DNA of 57,118 nt from Allobosea sp. 47.2.35 (lineage in GTDB: Bacteria > Pseudomonadota > Alphaproteobacteria > Rhizobiales > Beijerinckiaceae), in NCBI RefSeq assembly GCF_024655635.1, contig NZ_JANLGI010000021.1:1-57118 (forward strand), read 5' to 3'. Below, piece by piece: positions 31,692-41,833 of the stretch (within the stretch, counting starts at the first letter, position 1; the number at the start of each line of letters is the position of its first letter). The position numbers and the translations under genes are program-made. Below the pieces are notes generated by a model that was not told the origin of the DNA, searched no databases, and was given only the letters and a program-made list of their open reading frames with translations.

Positions 31692-34088
31692 ATGGATCAT
31701 CAGAAGGCTGCGCCGGTCGTCGAAGGACTGGAGACGGTGTCCCCTGAGGAGGCCGCTGCCGGTCTCTCCCGCCGGCAGGCGCTCGGTGCCATGGCCTCGG
31801 CCGCCTTCGTGGCCGGGATGGCGGCTCTTCCCGCAGCGGCCAAGCCGAAACAGGCCCGCGCCGCCGATCCGGCAGCCAAAAAGAAGGCCTTCGTCGACAA
31901 GCTGATCGCGCAGATGACGGTAGACGAGAAGGTCGGCCAATTGCGCCTGATCAGCATCGGCCCCGAGATGCCGCATGCGCAGCTCATGGACGAGGTCGCG
32001 GCCGGGCGCATCGCCGGCTCGTTCAACACCGTGGTCCGGCGCGATAATCGGCCGCTCCAGGAGGCCGCCGTCAAGCGCTCGCGCCTGAAGATCCCGCTCT
32101 TCTTCGCCTATGACGTGGTCCACGGCCACCGCACCACCTTCCCGATCCCGCTCGGCCTGGCGTCGAGCTTCGACATGACCGTGATCGAGCGGATGGCCCG
32201 CGTCTCGGCGGTCGAGGCCTGCAATGACGGCGTCGACATGACCTTCGCGCCGATGGTCGACATCAGCCACGATCCGCGCTGGGGCCGCACCTCCGAGGGC
32301 TTCGGCGAAGACCCGTTCCTCGTCAGCGAATGCGCGCGGGCGAGCGTCCGCGGCTTCCAGGGCACCTCACCCGACCAGCCCGACACCATCATGGCCGCGG
32401 TCAAGCATTTCGCGCTCTATGGCGCGGTCGAAGGCGGGCGCGACTACAACACCGTCGACATGAGCCTGCTGCGCATGCATCAGGTCTATCTGCCGCCCTA
32501 TCGCGCGGCGATCGAGGCCGGGGCCGGCGGCGTCATGGTCGCGCTCAATTCGATCAACGGCGTTCCCGCCACCTCCAATATCTGGCTGCTGCAGGACCTC
32601 TTGCGCAAGCAATGGGGCTTCAAGGGCGTCACGGTCAGCGACCATGGCGCGATCACGGAACTGACGCGCCACGGCGTCGCCCGCGACAACCGCGAAGCCG
32701 CCAAGCTCGCGATCCGGGCCGGCATCGACCTCAGCATGGCCGACCAGGTCTACCTCGCCGAGGTGCCCGGCCTGATCGCCTCCGGCGAGATCAAGATGGC
32801 CGAGCTCGACGCCTGCGTGCGCGAGGTGCTGGGCGCCAAATACGACATGGGCCTCTTCGCCAACCCGTTCCTGCGCATGGGCAAGCAGGAGGACGATCCC
32901 GTCGATGTGCGCTCGAACGACCGCCTGCATCGCGAGCCCGCCCGCGAGATCGCGCGCGACTCGATCGTCCTGCTGGAGAACCGCAACCAGACGCTGCCGC
33001 TGAAGAAGCAGGGCACGATCGCGCTCGTCGGGCCGCTGGCCGATTCAGGGCTCGACATTCTCGGCAGCTGGTCGGCCCAGGGCGTCGCCGAACAGGCCGT
33101 CACGGTCAAGGCCGGCATCGAGAAGGCGATCGGCGACAAGGCCAAGCTCCTGATCGCCCGCGGTGCCAATGTGCTCGATGACCAGAAGGTCGTCGACTAC
33201 CTGAACTATCTCAACTGGGACAAGCCTGAGGTCATCCAGGACTCGCGCCCGCTCGACGTGATGATCGAGGAGGCTGTCGCCGTCGCCAACCAGTCCGACG
33301 TGGTGATCGCTGTCGTCGGCGAGGTCCGCGGCATGTCTCATGAGTCATCCAGCCGCGTCACGATCGAGATGCCGGGCTCGCAGCGCAAGCTGCTGCAGGC
33401 GCTGAAGGCGACCGGAAAGCCGCTTGTCGTCGTGCTGATGAACGGCCGCCCGCTCGCGATCGGCTGGGAAAAGGACAATGCCGACGCGCTGCTGGAGACC
33501 TGGTATGCCGGCACCGAGGGCGGCAACGCCATCGCCGATATCCTGTTCGGCGACCACAACCCCGCCGCCAAGCTGCCGATCAGCTTCCCGCGCTCGGCCG
33601 GCCAGATTCCGACCTATTACAACGCGCTGCGGATCGGGCGCCCCTTCACGCCGGGCAAGCCCGGCAACTACACCTCGCAATATTTCGAGGAGGAGCAGGG
33701 CGCGCTCTATCCGTTCGGCTTCGGCCTGAGCTTCAGCAGGTTCACCCTGACCGACCTCAAGCTCTCGGCCGCCCGCATCAAGCGTGGCGAGAAGCTGACC
33801 GCCGAGGCGACGCTGACCAATACCGGCAGCTTCGCGGGCGCCAATGTGGTACAGCTCTACATCGCCGACCCCTACGCCTCGATCGCGCGGCCGATCAAGG
33901 AGCTGAAGGGCTTCCAGAAGGTTATGCTGAAGCCAGGCGAAAGCCGCGTGGTGCGCTTCGAGATCGGCCCGGACCAGCTGAAATTCATCAACGGGGACCT
34001 CAAGGAGGTGCTCGAGAGCGGCCAGTTCGACGTGCAGCTCGGCCTCGATTCCCGCGACGTGCTGCAGCAGTCCTTCCATCTCGCGTGA
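31692..34088 (+). CDS. bglX: Glycoside hydrolase family 3 beta-glucosidase
   Basis: ATG 31692 is chosen; an in-frame GTG at 31677 would add five residues and is also possible. The roughly 798-residue protein has a Tat-like leader (SRRQALGAMASAAF) about 25 residues in, the GH3 N-terminal barrel with DPRWGRTSEGFGEDP and VKHFALYGAVEGGRDYN, and the nucleophile Asp317 in TVSDHGAI. The GH3 C-terminal domain and a fibronectin-III-like domain follow (PFGFGLSFSRF, NTGSFAGANVVQLYI). This is the BglX architecture: periplasmic removal of terminal beta-glucose. Its divergent partner makes periplasmic glucans, suggesting turnover of the same polymer. Confidence 0.92.
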   Translation: MDHQKAAPVVEGLETVSPEEAAAGLSRRQALGAMASAAFVAGMAALPAAAKPKQARAADPAAKKKAFVDKLIAQMTVDEKVGQLRLISIGPEMPHAQLMDEVAAGRIAGSFNTVVRRDNRPLQEAAVKRSRLKIPLFFAYDVVHGHRTTFPIPLGLASSFDMTVIERMARVSAVEACNDGVDMTFAPMVDISHDPRWGRTSEGFGEDPFLVSECARASVRGFQGTSPDQPDTIMAAVKHFALYGAVEGGRDYNTVDMSLLRMHQVYLPPYRAAIEAGAGGVMVALNSINGVPATSNIWLLQDLLRKQWGFKGVTVSDHGAITELTRHGVARDNREAAKLAIRAGIDLSMADQVYLAEVPGLIASGEIKMAELDACVREVLGAKYDMGLFANPFLRMGKQEDDPVDVRSNDRLHREPAREIARDSIVLLENRNQTLPLKKQGTIALVGPLADSGLDILGSWSAQGVAEQAVTVKAGIEKAIGDKAKLLIARGANVLDDQKVVDYLNYLNWDKPEVIQDSRPLDVMIEEAVAVANQSDVVIAVVGEVRGMSHESSSRVTIEMPGSQRKLLQALKATGKPLVVVLMNGRPLAIGWEKDNADALLETWYAGTEGGNAIADILFGDHNPAAKLPISFPRSAGQIPTYYNALRIGRPFTPGKPGNYTSQYFEEEQGALYPFGFGLSFSRFTLTDLKLSAARIKRGEKLTAEATLTNTGSFAGANVVQLYIADPYASIARPIKELKGFQKVMLKPGESRVVRFEIGPDQLKFINGDLKEVLESGQFDVQLGLDSRDVLQQSFHLA

Positions 34089-34094
34089 GCGAAC

Positions 34095-34117
34095 CGCCCC
34101 GCGGCTTCCGCGGGGCG
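34095..34117. terminator. Bidirectional terminator hairpin
   Basis: CGCCCCGCGG (34095-34104) and CCGCGGGGCG (34108-34117) form a perfect 10-bp stem with a 3-base loop, between the convergent bglX and VOC-protein genes. Confidence 0.75.
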
Positions 34118-34132
34118 CACCTGACAGCCTGA

Positions 34133-34579
34133 TCAGCCCTGCGACGGCTTCCAGTCCGCCGCGGGGATGGTGTTGATCATCCAGGGAATGCCGAACTTGT
34201 CGGTGAGCGAGCCGAAGCCGGGCGACCAGAAGGTCTCGCCGAACGGCATGCCGGCCCGCCCGCCCTCGGACAGCTGATCGTACCAGCGCTGGCCTTCAGC
34301 CTTGTCATTGGTGTGCAGGGTGACGTCGAAGCCGTTTTTGGGCTTGTCGACATTCGGGGCCCAGGCCGTGTCCATATCGGCGCCCATCAGGGCCTGATCG
34401 CCGACCTCCAGCCAGCAATGCATCAGCCAGGTCTTGTACTTCTCGTCGGTGATCGGCATGTCCGGCGGCGCGTCGCCATAAGGCATGGCGGCCGTGATCT
34501 TGCCGCCGAGGACCTTGGCATAGAACTCGAATGCCGCCCGGCATTCACCGCGGAAACTCAGGCTGGTCACGATCTTCAT
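34133..34579 (-). CDS. VOC-family protein (PhnB/glyoxalase-like)
   Basis: ATG 34579, preceded by TGGAG, gives 148 residues starting MKIVTSLSFRGECRAAFEFY. This is the PhnB-like 3-demethylubiquinone-9 methyltransferase-domain branch of the vicinal oxygen chelate fold: FYAKVLGGKI, MPITDEKY, LMGADM and PFGETFWSPGFGSLTDKFGIPWMI at the end. Such proteins bind a metal or small molecule; the exact activity is not known for this group. It is a single-gene unit. Confidence 0.87.
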   Translation of the reverse strand: MKIVTSLSFRGECRAAFEFYAKVLGGKITAAMPYGDAPPDMPITDEKYKTWLMHCWLEVGDQALMGADMDTAWAPNVDKPKNGFDVTLHTNDKAEGQRWYDQLSEGGRAGMPFGETFWSPGFGSLTDKFGIPWMINTIPAADWKPSQG

Positions 34580-34768
34580 GGTCGTCTCCATTGTGGCGGG
34601 AGCGTCGGCGCCCCTCGAATGGCTTGATATCAAGATATCGACACACGCGTGTCAGCATGACGAATGCCGGCGGCGGTCGAACGTTCCCCGCCTCCACGCA
34701 CCCTCACCTGAATCCTGCCTGCCGTCACGCCCACCGCGTCGCCATCATCAACGCCCCTTGCCTAACTG

Positions 34769-34784
34769 CCTACCGGCAGGTAGG
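34769..34784. promoter_or_regulatory. TetR-type operator-like palindrome
   Basis: CCTACC-GGCA-GGTAGG is a perfect 6-base inverted repeat 59 bases upstream of the carboxyltransferase start (34843). CTACCnnnnGGTAG is a common form of TetR/AcrR operators. No tetR-like gene is present nearby, so the regulator would be encoded elsewhere. It lies where a promoter for the carboxylase operon is expected. Confidence 0.45.
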
Positions 34785-34842
34785 TAAATGACATCACTCC
34801 ACTGGCGAACCAGCCGCGGGAGGCCGAGGAGGCGCCACACGC

Positions 34843-36441
34843 ATGCCGGTCATCGAAAGCAGGATCGGCTCCGGGGCCGAACAACAGCAGAAGCGGGCGG
34901 CCTACGGGGCGCTGATCCAGACCTTGCGGGAGCGCCACGCGCGCGTGCTGGCCGGCGGTGGCGAGAAACTCAGGGCGCGCCATCGCGAGCGCGGCAAGAT
35001 CCCGGTGCGCGAGCGCATCGACCTGCTGGTCGATCCGTTGTCACCCTTCCTCGAACTCTCGCCGCTCGCGGCCTGGGAGCTCCATGGCAACGAGGTGCCG
35101 GGCGCCGGGATCGTCACCGGCATCGGCGTCGTCGCGGGCACGCCCTGCATGATCATCGCCAATGACGCGACGGTGAAGGGCGGTTCCTTCTTCCACGAGA
35201 CGGTCAAGAAGCACCTGCGAGCTCAGGAGATCGCCTTCGAGAACCGCCTTGCTTGCGTCTATCTGGTCGATTGCGGCGGCGCCTTCCTGCCGGAGCAGGA
35301 CCGCGTCTTCCCCGACCGCGACCATTTCGGCGGGGCCTTCCTGCAGCAATGCCGGATGTCGGCGGCCGGCCTGCCGCAGATCTCGGCGGTGTTCGGCGGC
35401 TGCACGGCGGGCGGCGCCTATATCCCGGCGCTGTCCGACGAGGTCGTGATGGTGCGCGGCACGGGCCGCATCCATCTCGGCGGTCCGCCGATCGTGAAGG
35501 CTGCGATCAACGAGATCGTCGATGGCGAGACACTGGGCGGCGCCGAGATGCATACGCAGGTCTCCGGCGTCAGCGATTACCTCGCCGAGGACGAGTTCGA
35601 GGCGATCGCCAAGCTCCGCGACATTGTTGGGGCGTTGAACTGGCCGGCGCCGCCGCGCATTCCGGCGCGTGGTGTCACGCCGCCGCTCTACGATCCCGCC
35701 GAGATCGAGGCGATCGTCGGCACCGACCTGAAGCAGCCTTTCGACGTGCGCGAGGTCATCGCCCGCATAGTCGATGGCAGCGTCTTCGATGCCTTCAAGC
35801 CGGATTTCGGCGCGACGCTGGTCACAGGCTTCGCCCATATCCACGGCCAGCCGGTCGGCATCATCGCCAATAACGGCGTGCTTTTCTCCGACAGCGCGCT
35901 CAAGGGCGCGCATTTCATCGAGCTCTGCGACCAGCGCCGCATCCCCCTGCTGTTCCTGCAGAACATCACCGGCTTCATGGTCGGCACCGAGGCCGAGCGC
36001 GGCGGCATCGCCAAGCACTCGGCCAAACTGGTCTATGCCGTCTCGAATGCACGCGTGCCACGCTACACCGTGATCATCGGCGGCTCCTACGGCGCCGGGA
36101 ATTACGGCATGTGCGGGCGGGGCTTCCAGCCGCGCTTCCTCTTCGCCTGGCCGAATGCACGGATCGCGACGATGTCGCCCGATGTCGCGGCGACCGTGGT
36201 GACCGAACTCCGCCGGTCGAGCCTGACGCGCGGCAATGCGAATGAGGCCGATATCGAAAAACTCGACCGCGAGACGCGCCGCCAGTTCGAGGAGCAGAGC
36301 ACCCCCTACTACGCGACGGCCCGGCTCTGGGACGATGGCATCATCGAGCCGGCCCAGACCCGCGACGTGCTGGGCCTGTGCCTCTCGCTCGCCGCGCGCG
36401 AGATCGACCTGCCCGGGCATCGCCCCGTCTACCGGATGTGA
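34843..36441 (+). CDS. Acyl-CoA carboxylase carboxyltransferase subunit (MCC-beta-like)
   Basis: A 532-residue crotonase-fold carboxyltransferase. N-terminal half: RERGKIPVRERIDLLVDPLSPFLEL, GAGIVTGIGVV and FGGCTAGGAYIPALSDEVVMV; C-terminal half: GFMVGTEAERGGIAKHSAKLVYAVSNARVP and GSYGAGNYGMCGRGFQPRF. These are closest to the beta subunit of methylcrotonoyl-CoA carboxylase and geranyl-CoA carboxylase. It transfers CO2 from carboxybiotin to an acyl-CoA. The biotin carboxylase subunit is encoded five bases downstream. No leucine-pathway neighbours (isovaleryl-CoA dehydrogenase, hydratase, HMG-CoA lyase) are present, so the substrate is open. Confidence 0.9.
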   Translation: MPVIESRIGSGAEQQQKRAAYGALIQTLRERHARVLAGGGEKLRARHRERGKIPVRERIDLLVDPLSPFLELSPLAAWELHGNEVPGAGIVTGIGVVAGTPCMIIANDATVKGGSFFHETVKKHLRAQEIAFENRLACVYLVDCGGAFLPEQDRVFPDRDHFGGAFLQQCRMSAAGLPQISAVFGGCTAGGAYIPALSDEVVMVRGTGRIHLGGPPIVKAAINEIVDGETLGGAEMHTQVSGVSDYLAEDEFEAIAKLRDIVGALNWPAPPRIPARGVTPPLYDPAEIEAIVGTDLKQPFDVREVIARIVDGSVFDAFKPDFGATLVTGFAHIHGQPVGIIANNGVLFSDSALKGAHFIELCDQRRIPLLFLQNITGFMVGTEAERGGIAKHSAKLVYAVSNARVPRYTVIIGGSYGAGNYGMCGRGFQPRFLFAWPNARIATMSPDVAATVVTELRRSSLTRGNANEADIEKLDRETRRQFEEQSTPYYATARLWDDGIIEPAQTRDVLGLCLSLAAREIDLPGHRPVYRM

Positions 36442-36446
36442 CCCCG

Positions 36447-38441
<1,995 letters not shown>

Positions 38442-38480
38442 CAACCGGCGGAATTGCCCTCGGCCCCCGGCATGGTAAGA

Positions 38481-38499
38481 AAGGTGTCTTTTTTCACCT
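38481..38499. promoter_or_regulatory. Inverted repeat upstream of the GntR gene
   Basis: AAGGTG (38481-38486) and CACCT (38495-38499) flank an 8-base T-rich centre, and less perfect matches extend outward (GGTAAG / CTTAGGACC). It lies about 35-50 bases before the GntR start and 40 bases after the carboxylase stop. GntR/FCD operators are often of this size, so autoregulation is plausible; a terminator for the carboxylase operon is an alternative. Confidence 0.35.
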
Positions 38500-38532
38500 C
38501 TTAGGACCACCCGCCGTGAGCCTGTTGCCGAG

Positions 38533-39453
38533 ATGACGGACGCCTCCCGTTCCGAAAGGGCTGGCGCCAAGCCTAGCGGGCTGCATCTGTCGCTGGCGCG
38601 GCGCATCGCGGCACTCGCCGCCGAGCGGCGCTGGCCAGCCGGCTTCCACCTGCGCGAGATGGAGATCGCCCGGGAATTCGAGGTCTCGCGCACGCCGGTG
38701 CGCGCCGCGCTCGGCGTCCTTGCCGGCCGGGGCCTCGTCGAGAACCGTACCAACCAGGGCTTCTTCCTGTCGCGCGACGGCGCCGAGCTGGAAACGGCGG
38801 AGCGCTCGCTGCCGGCGGCGCAGGAAGACGACGTGCTGCAGGCGATCCTGCGCGACCGCGAGGCCGGCCGGCTGCCCGAGCAATTGATCGAGACCGACCT
38901 GCTCGAAGCCTATGGAATCGGCCGCAGCGGCTTGCGCAAGGTTCTGCTCCGGCTCGCGGAGGATGGGCTGGTCAAGCGCCGGCGCGGCCATGGCTGGAGC
39001 TTCGTGCCTTCGCTCGCCTCGTCGCAGGCACGCGAGGAGAGCTACCGCTTTCGCCTGATCATCGAATGCATGGGCTTGCAGGAGCCCGGCTTCCGCGTCG
39101 ACAGGCAGCAGTTCGCGCGCAGTCGGGCAGCGCATGAGGCCTTCATCGCCGACCTGCATCGCTCACCCTCGGTCGAGCGCTTCTTCGCGATCAATGCCGG
39201 CTTCCATGCCATGCTTGCGGCCTGCTCCGGCAACCGTTTCCTGCTCCAGGCGATGGAAGCGCAGAACGCGCTGCGACGGCTGACGGAATATGCCGATTAC
39301 GGCGAACTCGATGCCGATGCCCTGCTCAAATCCTGCCGCGAGCACCTCGCGATTCTCGATGCGCTCGAACAGGGCGACATCAACTGGGCGGTGATCCTGA
39401 TGCGCCAGCACCTGACCCGCCCCGCGCGAGAGGCGGCCTCTCCCGCGGAATAA
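38533..39453 (+). CDS. GntR/FCD-family regulator with two winged-helix domains
   Basis: A 306-residue regulator, clearly longer than the usual 220-250 residues. A first GntR winged helix spans about residues 15-75 (LREMEIAREFEVSRTPVRAA, GRGLVENRTNQGFFLS). A second HTH-like unit follows at about 85-155 (LIETDLLEAYGIGRSGLRKV, LAEDGLVKRRRGHGWSF). The rest is an all-helical FCD effector domain with His-containing helices (AAHEAF, NAGFHAMLAACSGN, HLAILDALEQGD). It probably senses a small acid or acyl-CoA and controls the flanking carboxylase or aminotransferase genes. Confidence 0.85.
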   Translation: MTDASRSERAGAKPSGLHLSLARRIAALAAERRWPAGFHLREMEIAREFEVSRTPVRAALGVLAGRGLVENRTNQGFFLSRDGAELETAERSLPAAQEDDVLQAILRDREAGRLPEQLIETDLLEAYGIGRSGLRKVLLRLAEDGLVKRRRGHGWSFVPSLASSQAREESYRFRLIIECMGLQEPGFRVDRQQFARSRAAHEAFIADLHRSPSVERFFAINAGFHAMLAACSGNRFLLQAMEAQNALRRLTEYADYGELDADALLKSCREHLAILDALEQGDINWAVILMRQHLTRPAREAASPAE

Positions 39454-39497
39454 TACCCGTCGCTGCCACGCCTTTCCCGTTGCTTCCGCACGCTCGC

Positions 39498-39526
39498 TTG
39501 ACATTGTATTTTTTCTGCAAATAATT
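39498..39526 (+). promoter_or_regulatory. Sigma-70-type promoter of the aminotransferase gene
   Basis: TTGACA at 39498-39503 is a perfect -35 box, followed after 17 bases by ATAATT at 39521-39526 as a -10 box. The GTG start of the aminotransferase lies 33 bases downstream. The intervening sequence is unusually T-rich for this genome. This is the most canonical promoter I can point to in the window. Confidence 0.55.
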
Positions 39527-39558
39527 CATTTCATCATCACCCAGCAGCGAGACCGACC

Positions 39559-40884
39559 GTGCCCGCCACCGCCGCCCGCCCCAATGATCTCGATGCGCAT
39601 TGGATGCCCTTCACCGCGAACCGCCGCTTCAAGAGCGCGCCGCGGCTCTTCGTCGGGGCGGAAGGCAATTACTATCTCTCGTCGGACGGGCGCCGTATCC
39701 TCGACGGCATGGCCGGGCTGTGGTGCGTCAATGCCGGCCACGGCCATCCGCGCATCCGCGAGGCGATCAAGGCGCAGGCCGACGGGCTCGACTACGTCTC
39801 CTGTTTCCAGATGGGGCATCCCGACGCCTTCACGCTGGCGAACCGCATGGTCGCGATGCTGCCCGATGGCCTCGACCATGTCCTGTTCTCGAATTCCGGT
39901 TCGGAAGCCGTCGATACCGCCCTGAAGGTCGCACTAGCCTATCATCGCCAGCGTGGCGAAGGCGGCCGCTACCGCCTGATCGGGCGGGCACGCGGTTATC
40001 ACGGCATGGGCTTCGGCGGCCTGTCGGTCGCCGGCATCAGCCGCCACCGCCGCGATTTCGGGCCACTTCTGCCCGGCGCCGCGCATCTGCCGCATACGCT
40101 CGACCTCGCGCGCAACGCCTTCTCGCGCGGCGAGCCGGAGCATGGCGTCGAGCTGGCCGACGATCTGGAGCGGCTCGTCCAGATCCACGACGCCTCGACC
40201 ATCGCCGCCGTGATCGTCGAGCCCGTCGCCGGCTCCACCGGCGTGCTGCCGCCCCCGAAGGGCTATCTCAAGCGCCTGCGCGAGATCTGCGACAGGCACG
40301 GCATCCTCCTGATCTTCGACGAGGTGATCTCGGGCTTCGGGCGGCTGGGCGCCTCCTGCGCGTCGGAAGCCTTCGGCGTCACGCCTGACATGATCACCTG
40401 CGCCAAGGGCCTGACCAACGGCGCCGTGCCGATGGGCGCGACCGTCGTCGGCAAGCATATCTACGACGCCTTCATGACCGGGCCGGAATCCGCGATCGAG
40501 CTGTTCCACGGCTTCACCTATTCCGGCCATCCGCTGGCCTGCGCCGCCGGGCTCGCGACCTTGCAGGTCTATGAGGAGGAAGGGCTGTTCGATCGGACCC
40601 GCAAGATCGCGGGTCACTGGGAGCAGGCCGCGCATGCGCTGAAGGGCGCGCCGCATGTGATCGACATCCGCAATATCGGCCTCGTCGCCGCGATCGAGTT
40701 TGCGCCGCGCCCCGGCGGCCCCGGCCAGCGCAGCGCCGAATGCGCGGAGGCCTGCTACGAGGACGGTGTGCTCGTCCGGGCCGGCGCCGATCTGATCGTG
40801 CTGTCCCCGCCGCTGACGATCGAGCCCGACGAGATCGACCGGATCTTCGCCAGCATCCGCAAGGCGCTCGACACGATCGCCTGA
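39559..40884 (+). CDS. Class III omega-amino acid:pyruvate aminotransferase
   Basis: GTG 39559 starts a 441-residue PLP enzyme. WMPFTANRRFK near residue 15 and GLWCVNAGHGHP are signatures of the beta-alanine/omega-amino acid:pyruvate transaminase group. Other features: SNSGSEAVDTALK, RARGYHG, LIFDEVISGFGR with the PLP Asp, and the Schiff-base lysine Lys283 in CAKGLTNG. It would move the amino group of an omega-amino acid or amine to pyruvate. Its position between a GntR regulator and an alpha/beta hydrolase suggests catabolism of an amino compound rather than general nitrogen metabolism. Confidence 0.9.
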   Translation: MPATAARPNDLDAHWMPFTANRRFKSAPRLFVGAEGNYYLSSDGRRILDGMAGLWCVNAGHGHPRIREAIKAQADGLDYVSCFQMGHPDAFTLANRMVAMLPDGLDHVLFSNSGSEAVDTALKVALAYHRQRGEGGRYRLIGRARGYHGMGFGGLSVAGISRHRRDFGPLLPGAAHLPHTLDLARNAFSRGEPEHGVELADDLERLVQIHDASTIAAVIVEPVAGSTGVLPPPKGYLKRLREICDRHGILLIFDEVISGFGRLGASCASEAFGVTPDMITCAKGLTNGAVPMGATVVGKHIYDAFMTGPESAIELFHGFTYSGHPLACAAGLATLQVYEEEGLFDRTRKIAGHWEQAAHALKGAPHVIDIRNIGLVAAIEFAPRPGGPGQRSAECAEACYEDGVLVRAGADLIVLSPPLTIEPDEIDRIFASIRKALDTIA

Positions 40885-40924
40885 ACCATCAGGCCAGCCA
40901 ACGGCTCATTGAAGAGAGGGCGGA

Positions 40925-41764
40925 ATGCGCAAGGGGCACGGCGAGACCATCTCCTACTACCTGATGGGCCGCACGGCGATTTCCGCCTGCCGGGCCGACC
41001 AGCGCTTCTCCTATTGCTGCTACCTGCCCGAAAGCTACGAGGAGACCGGCACGCAGCGCTATCCGCTTGCCGTTCTCGTCCATGGCAGCCTGCGCGACGC
41101 GACGAACCTGCGCGACCAGTTCATCGATTTCGCCGAGGCCAATCAATGCGTGCTGCTGGCACCGCTCTTCCCCTGCGGGATCGAGGAACCCGGCGACACC
41201 CATAACTACAAGCGCATCCTCTATCGCGGCATCCGCTACGACGAGATCCTGCTCGCGATGATCGACGAGGTCGCCGGCCTCTATCGGCTGGAGACCGACA
41301 AGCTCTTGATGCACGGCTTCTCGGGCGGCGGCCAGTTCGTGCACCGCTTCTTCTATCTCTATCCCGAACGGCTTTCCGCCGTGTCGATCGGCGCGCCCGG
41401 CGTGGTGACGCTGCCCGATCCGGACAAGCCGTGGTGGCGCGGCACCGGCGACATGAAGGAGATCTTCGGGCGCGAGCCCAACCTCGCAGCGATGCGCGAG
41501 GTCGCCGTGCAGATGGTCGTCGGCGGCGACGATATCGAGACCTGGGACGTGACCGTCTCGCCGAAATCCCCGAACTGGATGGAGGGGATCAACGATACCG
41601 GTGCGACGCGGGTCGAGCGCCTGCGCTCTCTCGAAGCCGCCTTCCTGGAGCGCGGCCTCGCCGTGCGCTTCGATGTCGTGCCCGGCGTCGAGCATATCGG
41701 CTACCTCGTTCATCCCCCGGTGAAGGAGTTCTTCGCCGAAGTGCTGCGCCGCAGACGGGAATAG
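40925..41764 (+). CDS. Alpha/beta hydrolase (esterase/poly-hydroxyalkanoate depolymerase-like)
   Basis: A 279-residue protein 40 bases after the aminotransferase. The core has LAVLVHGSLRDATN as the oxyanion region, the nucleophile elbow MHGFSGGGQF with Ser133, and a late GVEHIGY that could supply the catalytic histidine. No signal peptide is present, so it should be cytosolic. The substrate cannot be read; esters or amides related to the aminotransferase pathway are likely from context. Confidence 0.78.
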   Translation: MRKGHGETISYYLMGRTAISACRADQRFSYCCYLPESYEETGTQRYPLAVLVHGSLRDATNLRDQFIDFAEANQCVLLAPLFPCGIEEPGDTHNYKRILYRGIRYDEILLAMIDEVAGLYRLETDKLLMHGFSGGGQFVHRFFYLYPERLSAVSIGAPGVVTLPDPDKPWWRGTGDMKEIFGREPNLAAMREVAVQMVVGGDDIETWDVTVSPKSPNWMEGINDTGATRVERLRSLEAAFLERGLAVRFDVVPGVEHIGYLVHPPVKEFFAEVLRRRRE

Positions 41765-41833
41765 CGGCGGCAAGACCGACGTTTTCTGCGGAGACACCGG
41801 AAAGCCGGGCCCGCGCGTTGAAGGAGGAGAGAC

